Source: Centaurea solstitialis
Taxonomy: Eukaryota; Streptophyta; Magnoliopsida; Asterales; Asteraceae
Direction: 5' to 3'
Assembly (NCBI GenBank): GCA_030169165.1
Contig: CM058041.1
Location: forward strand, 22,143,842 to 22,207,841
Length of the DNA stretch: 64,000 bases
Shown: positions 58,201 through 64,000 of the stretch, piece by piece
How positions within the stretch are numbered: position 1 is the first letter of the stretch
Layout: every line of letters starts with the position of its first letter
Made by a program: the position numbers and the translations under genes
Notes under the pieces: model-generated
Seen by the model: the letters and a program-made list of their open reading frames with translations, nothing else
What the model was told of the DNA's origin: nothing
Databases searched by the model: none

Positions 58201-61200
58201 AATTAGTGATTGCAATTTGCAAATACCAAAGCAAATGCATGCTTGTATTGGTATATATTCTGAAAACTTTGAATTGAATGATAGAATTCGCTAATTCAAA
58301 GTTGTGGAAAGTTTAGGGTGTTTGCTTGTGGAAAATTTTCCAGTTTTCCAAGAAAGTTTTTCAAGGAAAATGAAAATTTATAAAATGCGTTTGGTGCATT
58401 CAGTTTTCAAAGGTTTTCCAAGAAAATGATTTTTGTTTTTGTTTTCTAACCTCTGTAACTTAGAAAACTAATTTTAGTAGTTTTCAAAAAATTTCTAAAC
58501 GCGTTTTCTAATTTTCTAAAATGGAAAATGAAAACTCCACCATTTTAACCAAACGCTTCTTCTAAAATATTCTTAGTAAACTGAAAATGAAAACCCAACT
58601 CCGTTTCTAAAAACATTTTCCAGGAAAATGAAAACAGTTTTCCACAACCAAACACACCCTTATTGAACTATTTATAATGTTTTACAGTTTTCATATACAT
58701 CATGAAAGCATTATTTGCTTTGGTTTCAATCCCATCTTGGTGGCATGAATGTGAAGTTGGTATACTGAACAAACAAATGAAATCACAGAAGCAAAAACAC
58801 AGAGTGTATGCAAGTAAAACAACACATAATATAACATGGAGATTAACATGGTTCGGCCAAGATTTAACCTACGTACATGGTTGCACTAGCTATTCACTTA
58901 TATTAATTCGGCTTAGGGAATAGTTTACAGCTATAAAAAAAATGATAAATATTTATAGTGGGAGAATGGGACAAAAAGTTGCCATCTGGGTTTGGGCCAT
59001 AAAAACAAATTTCCTTCTGGTGCTGCGGGACTTGTTCCCTCTGACTCCTGCAAGCTTTGGGACAAACAAATGTCAGGATACGTATTGTTAAAGGCTGTTC
59101 TAATTTAGACCATGTGACACAAATGTGTGCATAACAAAGTACACTCGACAACTTTCTGAAAGGATATTACCCAGACATTGTTTGGTAAACACAAAGTAGC
59201 TTATAAGCTAGCTTATTTTTTGTGTACATGTTTGGATGGACAAAGAGTAGCTTATAAGCTAGCTTTTTGAAATGCTACTTGGAGGGTAGCTTTTTGGAGC
59301 TTTTTCCAATTATACCCTTATTAATATTAATTATTATACCCCAATATATTCTTTTTGGTCATTTTACATACCCATAAGCTAGTTTTTACCAAATATAATA
59401 TGTTTATAAGCTAGCTTATCAGTCAATAGCTAGATTATCAGCTACTAGCTAGCTTATTAGTCAACAGCTAGCTTATCAGCTAGTTTGCGAAACATAGCTC
59501 TAGTCTGCATGTCTTATTTCTTTTTCTCGTCTTCCATCTTTTTTGGAAAAAAGGTTCATCTAGGCTTTGCCTGGACTACATCTTGGCAATTTGGTAAATG
59601 GCGGCCGAGACTAAGGTGCTGTTCGGTTCATTTTCTATTAAGACCTGTATGGATATAGCTGTCTGTCTAGATATAGTTGTCTGTGTGTTAACAGATAAAT
59701 TGTTGTTCGGTTGTTATGCTGAATAGATAACCTGGGTATAAAAAATGACTATTTTAACCCGACTCTATTTTTTTGTATGAATAAAAACTATTCCTTGATA
59801 AAACAATTAAAAACCACACGGATCATTCAATGGGAATATGGGATTTAAAGAAAAATTAAAATACAAACTCAAAATGATGAAAACCCACTTTTTGAATGAA
59901 AAAAAAACCCAACAATACCTAGTTTTTTACTTTTATTCCTACTGTGCTTCTTCATCATGTGAACCCAACAATCAAGAATCAATAACCAGCAAGAAGTCAA
60001 GAACCAAAAAAAAATACCCAAACAATCGAGAATCAATAACTAGCAAGAAGTCAAGAACCAAAAAAAAAACCCAGCAACAAAAAATCAGCAATAACCAAAA
60101 TAAAAGAAGCCAACAATGGTGAACCAAAAATCAGCAAGAACCAAAACTCCACAAAGCTTTTTCTTCTTCTTCTGTTGCTCGATTTCAGCATCAGAAACAA
60201 GAAACCTAACATATAACCAGATCGAGAACTCTAAATTAGCAAGAATTTACTTCGTATAGAGAGTAGCTGTTGCAGGCCATTGATGGTGATGAGGGAGGAG
60301 TAAAGGGGGAGCAGGCCTGAAGTGAGGAGGGAGGAGCAAAGGGGAAAGGGTAAAAAGGGAATAAAAGGGTTGAAAAAATGGCTGAATGGGGAGGACATGG
60401 TTTCTCCAGCTGAGCGAATCAGCCATCACTTGAGCAAATAAGCCTCTACCGAACAACTAGATATGGCTGAGCGAATAAGTTATATTTGTTATACAGCCCA
60501 ATAAGCTGTAACCGAACAGCCCCTAGGCCTGGCCACGAGATGCTAGCGCCTGGACTCGAACCCATGTTAGATGGGATATTCCAACACATCCTCCTAGGTC
60601 TTTGCCAATTCGCCACCGCCCTTGTGGTTATCTTCTTCTCTTCTTTCATCGTACTTGATATTAAAATGAAATTACCAAAAGGAACAGTTGTTTTCTGTTT
60701 TGCCTTATTATTTATCATCCTATAGATTCTTGAGAATCAGAAATACATTGTTATGGCACCTCCAAAACATTATGATTTAGATGAGTAGGTTAATTAGAAA
60801 ATGAAGTACAATCATCAAAAGGACTAGCCATCATTCTTCCATCCAGTGGAGGAGCCACATAAGTATGAGAAGGAGCAGCTGGTCCCCCTCAAATTTAATA
60901 AGAAATTAATCATTTAGCTGCAAAACAAGAATCGACAGAGAAGAGGAAGTGCATGGTGGAGAGATAGGAACCTGGTAAAAATGATAAAGTGATATCCATG
61001 AGTCAAATCTACTCATATAGTCCTTTTTATTTTAGTGAACTCCAAAAAAATGACCACCTTTAAAAAAACAAATTTAAATCAAATTTTAATTCAAATGTTA
61101 ACATATCTAAAATTTAGAAATTGAGATAATTATTCTATTAATTATTAATGTATAAATACTTATAAAATTAAAAATGTAATCAAGTTATATATCGGTGAAC

Positions 61201-64000
61201 ATATTTTTTATCAGTTTCTAGGTTTAACTAATTTATATGACAAGATCATGTCAAAATAACAAAAAACCACATGTCTATTACATTAAACTATTTAAAGCTG
61301 ACTTAGTGACTTGATAGTTGTTCTAATAAACACAAAAAATTGTTTTTAAAAGATGTATTCTAAAAAACTAATGTTGAATGTAGTATATTTTTATTTGTAA
61401 CAACATTTTACTTTTTTAGTTTACTGTGTTAATTGAATCAACTTCTATTGGGCTACCAGTTTGTTACTTATCTAGGACTGCCCATTTGTTAATTGTTTTA
61501 ACCGATTCAATTTGGGGTGAAGGATTGTGTGAGAAGTCAACTAAGGTGAAAAGGATAAGAAGTGATCTGGATCATTGATCACTTTTAATCTCACATCCAT
61601 CCCATGAATTGCGCTTGATAGGGAATTTGATCTGGTCATATCAGTGCATTTCATCCTAATGTACATCCAAGGGTGAAGATCCCTTCTTACTCTTCTCACT
61701 ATAACTCCACTTCTCACCGGAACCTAACCATTCGATTAGGACTTTAATTTGTTAAGTGTTTAATTTGATCTAGAGTAAACTACAATTTTGATCCCTGCGG
61801 TTTACAAAAATCATCGCAAATGGTCCCTGAACTTCAAAAACTACACGGATGGTCCCTACTGTTTGCATTTTGCTTTAAAAATGGTCCCTCCTCCAGCCAA
61901 AATGCAAACAGAGAGGAACCATTTTTAAAGCAAAATGCAAACAGTAGGGACCATCCGTGTAGTTTTTGACAGGATCATTTTCGTTGATTTTTGTAAACCT
62001 CAGGAACCAAAATTGCGCTTGATATGGAATTTAAGCACCATGGCCAGCAAAGTAGAGAGCCAAGAACAATATTTAGTCTGTTTAATTGAATTCCAGTTTT
62101 GGGATTGGCTTATTTTGGAATATACTATAACCTTTATAACTTTTGGTCTGTAGATGGTTTGAGTGGGAAACAACCAAGAAAGAAGACGTCTCCACGTTGA
62201 GTTTAAAGCAGTCTGAGAAAGTCCTTTACCAACTGGAACTTATTGAACAGCAGTTGGCAGTTACTTTTAGCCGTGATGGTTCTTTACTTGCTGTAGGCGG
62301 TGAGGTAGGACTCATCTTTCTCATACCCTGAATCTCAATTCAGCTCAGGGGATGTTTGGTTGGTTTTCCATTAATTCATATATGGATAAAGTTGTCTGTG
62401 TGGATTAATCTGCCTGTATTGATTGAGAAGTTTTTTTTTTTGTTTTGGAGAGTTTTTTCATAGATTGAAGGAGCTTTTTTTAACTGAGGGACACATTTGA
62501 AATATTTTGGCTTTCTGCATAAAGCTCCCCCCTAAGAGCTTACTGGATAAGCCACCTTCTATATCATTAAGCCACTACTGAATGGTGATGTATAGCAGAC
62601 CGAATAAGCTGTGAGTCAGAGTCTCATTAAGCTACTAACTAACATGCCCTTAGTTGAGTCAATGTTCCATTCAATTCTATGTGGCTACATGATCTTTATC
62701 TTCTAAGATTTTGTTGCATTTGTCTGGAAATTCCAAAAAAGTTCCTTAACGTCCTTTTTTTGTCAACGTTTTGTGGTTTTTAACTATCCAGTTATGGTGC
62801 AGTACAGGATGGTAAGTTGAGGGCATTCAAGTGGCCTAGCATGGAATCAGTTCTTGACGTACCTGGTGCTCATGCCTCTGTGAAGAATGTAGATTTCAGG
62901 TTCATGATAAAATGCTGAATGAGGCTGAATTTGTAATCCCGTAGTCAAAATTTTACTGATGTTATTGGCTGTTAATCTTTCTTGCAGCCCTGACGGGAAG
63001 TTTCTTGTATCTGTTGGAAGTGGTGGCCCTGGTAGAGTTTGGGATATTTCATCATCAACGAATAAAGCTTCTTTAGCGAAAGAGAAAGTAAGAAGTCATC
63101 TCTCAGCAACTCTATGGCAAATCTATATATAATAAAAAGAGTAACTGGGCTGCCACGTGTCGCTCTCTCGTGAGCCGAAATCAGTATTTTCCCGCCTAAA
63201 CTTGAACCTGGACGCGCTTTTCACTTTTGGTTCATTTAAGCCTATTTGATTGACATGTGTCATTTACTTAATAAATTCAATTAATTTATTTTACATATTA
63301 AAAATATAAAATATATCAAGATAATTATTGAAATTTGAATTGTTCAAGTTAATCCCACTTATTTATTTTAAATATAAAAAAAAACATAATCAAGATAATC
63401 ATTGAAATTTTAATTGTTCAAGTTAATTTTTGCTTTGCATATAAATTTTTTTTTGACTAATTAATTTTATTAAAAGTAGGAGTTTGACTAATTAGTTTTA
63501 TTTTGACTAATTAAATTATATTTATACTTGGTACTTTATAAATTGTATTATTAATAAATCAAAAATAAAAACAAAAACTGACACAATACAAGATTATTTA
63601 TTAAAGCGCTCAATAGCTTAAGATGTTTTGCGCCGCATCGCGTGCGTACGTACATATCTAGTGTTTATATATTTGAAAGATGATGAGCATGCAGATGCAA
63701 TGGTGAGATGCGTTTTTAGCTTTCATCAAATTACTTTTGGAAACTTAAGAAACTGAAGTTTAGTACATGAGACTTTGAATGAACTTGCTAAAGTTGCAAT
63801 AAGTTTTGCTTAGATTAATAAGATTGCTATACGTTTATATGATTTTGGGGGACGTCGGTGATTTAGTCAAATCTCAAAGTCTGCAAGTGATGTTTTCTCC
63901 TTGATTTCAATATAAAACTAACTTCAGTTCTTGTCTCTTTCAGGATGAAACTTTTGGATTTTGCAGGTTTTCGCAAAATAACGTGAATAATCAAGTATTA
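55241..64000 (+). CDS. SEC12-like / PHF1-like WD-repeat protein, 5' part
   Basis: Six exons are visible (55241-55513, 57918-58012, 62154-62304, 62808-62899, 62988-63087, 63944 onward), all GT-AG and in phase, giving about 256 residues before the window ends. The family includes yeast Sec12, the ER-membrane exchange factor for Sar1 in COPII budding, and plant PHF1/STL proteins, which help phosphate transporters leave the ER. Diagnostic stretches are YGVPFYGVAFVP, GGGGEGRSGIPNALII, DLPYRMAVHPGGEG, LAVTFSRDGSLLAVGGEDGK, LRAFKWPSMESVLDVPGAH, VDFSPDGKFLVSV and VWDISSS: seven-bladed propeller repeats. Family members end with a transmembrane helix, which would lie beyond the window. I cannot separate PHF1 from STL2-type without the rest. 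Intron 1 is 2.4 kb and intron 2 is 4.1 kb, the latter full of TEs. The start is the first ATG with family-like spacing to YGVPFY. Confidence 0.92.
55797..55860 (-). mobile_element. SINE tail relic in SEC12-like intron 1
   Basis: TTTTTTTTAAGAAGGTTCATCTAGG...GACTACATCCTTGG is the reverse complement of the tail phrase of the SINE at 39573-40042 (GGATGTAGTCTGGGCAAAGCC). Only the end is visible. Confidence 0.5.
57714..57737. repeat. Poly-C run, 24 bases
   Basis: Twenty-four uninterrupted C in SEC12-like intron 1, ending CTCTTAAACG. A 14-base C run also occurs at 37314-37327. Confidence 0.95.
58316..58659. mobile_element. Tourist-like MITE in SEC12-like intron 2
   Basis: The ends GGGTGTTTGCTTGTGGAAAA and TTTTCCACAACCAAACACACCC are inverted repeats, flanked by TTA on both sides (58313-58315; 58660-58662). 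The interior repeats TTTTCCAAGAAAA-like palindromes. Confidence 0.82.
59165..59510. mobile_element. Probable MITE rich in AGCTTATAAGCTAGC
   Basis: TTGTTTGGTAAACACAAAGTAGC at the left and GCTAGTTTGCGAAACATAGC at the right are loosely inverted, with many AGCTTATAAGCTAGC palindromes between. TSD not resolved. Confidence 0.5.
59545..60628 (-). mobile_element. SINE (minus) split by a Tourist-like element
   Basis: The head lies at 60524-60628 on the minus strand: A-box GGCGAATTGGCAAAG, B-box GGGTTCGAGTCC. The tail lies at 59545-59620 (CTTTGCCTGGACTACATC on the plus strand, reverse complement of the SINE tail seen at 40002-40022). The two halves are separated by the 59621-60523 element. Outer TSDs are not clear. 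Confidence 0.65.
59621..60523. mobile_element. Tourist-like (PIF/Harbinger) element in the SINE
   Basis: The ends GGTGCTGTTCGGTT and AACCGAACAGCCCC are inverted repeats with one mismatch, flanked by TAA/TAG, a plausible 3-bp TSD with one change. About 900 bp, no transposase; the internal open frames (a repeated SKKSRTKKK-like peptide at about 59990-60070) come from short A-rich repeats. Confidence 0.68.
61774..62013. mobile_element. Foldback MITE in SEC12-like intron 2
   Basis: A large inverted repeat: the left arm (AGTAAACTACAATTTTGATCCCTG... GTCCCTACTGTTTGCATTTT) pairs with a right arm ending GGAACCAAAATTG, with a very short loop near 61895. Arms of roughly 110 bp could form an almost complete hairpin. 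The left end matches the inner repeat of the 8562-10111 element (GAGTAAACTACAAATTTGG). Confidence 0.8.
62340..62652. mobile_element. Possible Tourist-like MITE in SEC12-like intron 3
   Basis: GGGGATGTTTGGTTGG at the left and CTAACTAACATGCCC at the right are partly inverted. The AATAAGCTGTGAGTC-type interior matches that of other Tourist-like copies here. The intron is only about 500 bp, so the element makes up most of it. Confidence 0.5.
63122..63661 (+). mobile_element. Non-autonomous Helitron in SEC12-like intron 5
   Basis: The 5' end TCTATATATAATAAAAAG follows an A and the 3' end CTAG precedes a T. A GC-rich region (GCGCCGCATCGCGTGCG, with short CGC/GCG pairing) lies 15-30 bases before the CTAG. 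There is no TSD and no coding sequence. The 5' end is close to the TCTATAYTAATAAA start known from many plant Helitrons. Confidence 0.8.

Noticed and set aside
59838..60122. Lys/Ser-rich open frame with a repeated peptide
   Set aside because: Derived from A-rich short repeats inside a Tourist-like element.

Overview
This is a stretch of nuclear DNA from a flowering plant, most likely a eudicot. The evidence is genes with short exons and long AT-rich introns, plant-specific products (a nucleus-encoded chloroplast ATP synthase gamma subunit, a GH3 beta-xylosidase, an ACC-oxidase-like dioxygenase, a SEC12/PHF1-like WD-repeat protein), and dense plant-type transposons: tRNA-derived SINEs, MITEs, Helitrons, hAT and Mutator-like elements, and LTR elements with a methionine-initiator primer site. 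An Asteraceae origin is a guess from the look of the repeats, not a demonstrated result. I saw no prokaryotic, viral or organellar genes and no CRISPR array.

Layout. 1-13 kb is gene-free: a miniature LTR retrotransposon (TRIM) at 1040-1376, a long TC microsatellite, a solo LTR at 4485-6020, a SINE near 7.4 kb and a 1.55-kb Mutator-like element (8562-10111) full of simple repeats. At 13.7-14.8 kb is an intronless minus-strand gene for the chloroplast ATP synthase gamma chain. 15-20.4 kb is mobile-element territory (hAT-like elements, SINEs, Tourist-like MITEs). At 20.8-22.6 kb is a three-exon minus-strand 2-oxoglutarate/Fe(II) dioxygenase whose second intron appears to start with GC.

24.4-36.2 kb holds the broken remains of an ABC transporter (ABCB6/ABCB20-like). 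Its reading frame is split in the first transmembrane domain by a hAT-type element (24888-33895). That element in turn carries a Tourist-like MITE, a 7.4-kb LTR-type insertion that itself holds a hAT MITE, a Mutator-like MITE and a second, truncated LTR retrotransposon, and a Helitron. A SINE hit the linker of the pseudogene separately. 36-41 kb has a 479-bp tandem duplication and a SINE cut by a hAT element.

41.1-52.4 kb is a six-exon plus-strand GH3 beta-xylosidase/arabinofuranosidase gene with TE-rich introns. 55.2 kb to the right edge is the 5' part of a SEC12/PHF1-like gene, whose introns carry a foldback element, Tourist-like elements, a SINE and a Helitron.

The genes do not form a pathway or cluster; they are independent plant housekeeping and cell-wall/secretory genes. 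I did not find an undescribed molecular system. The most informative content is the readable insertion history, mostly backed by target-site duplications that can be seen directly, and two short element families that sit on (TA)n microsatellites.
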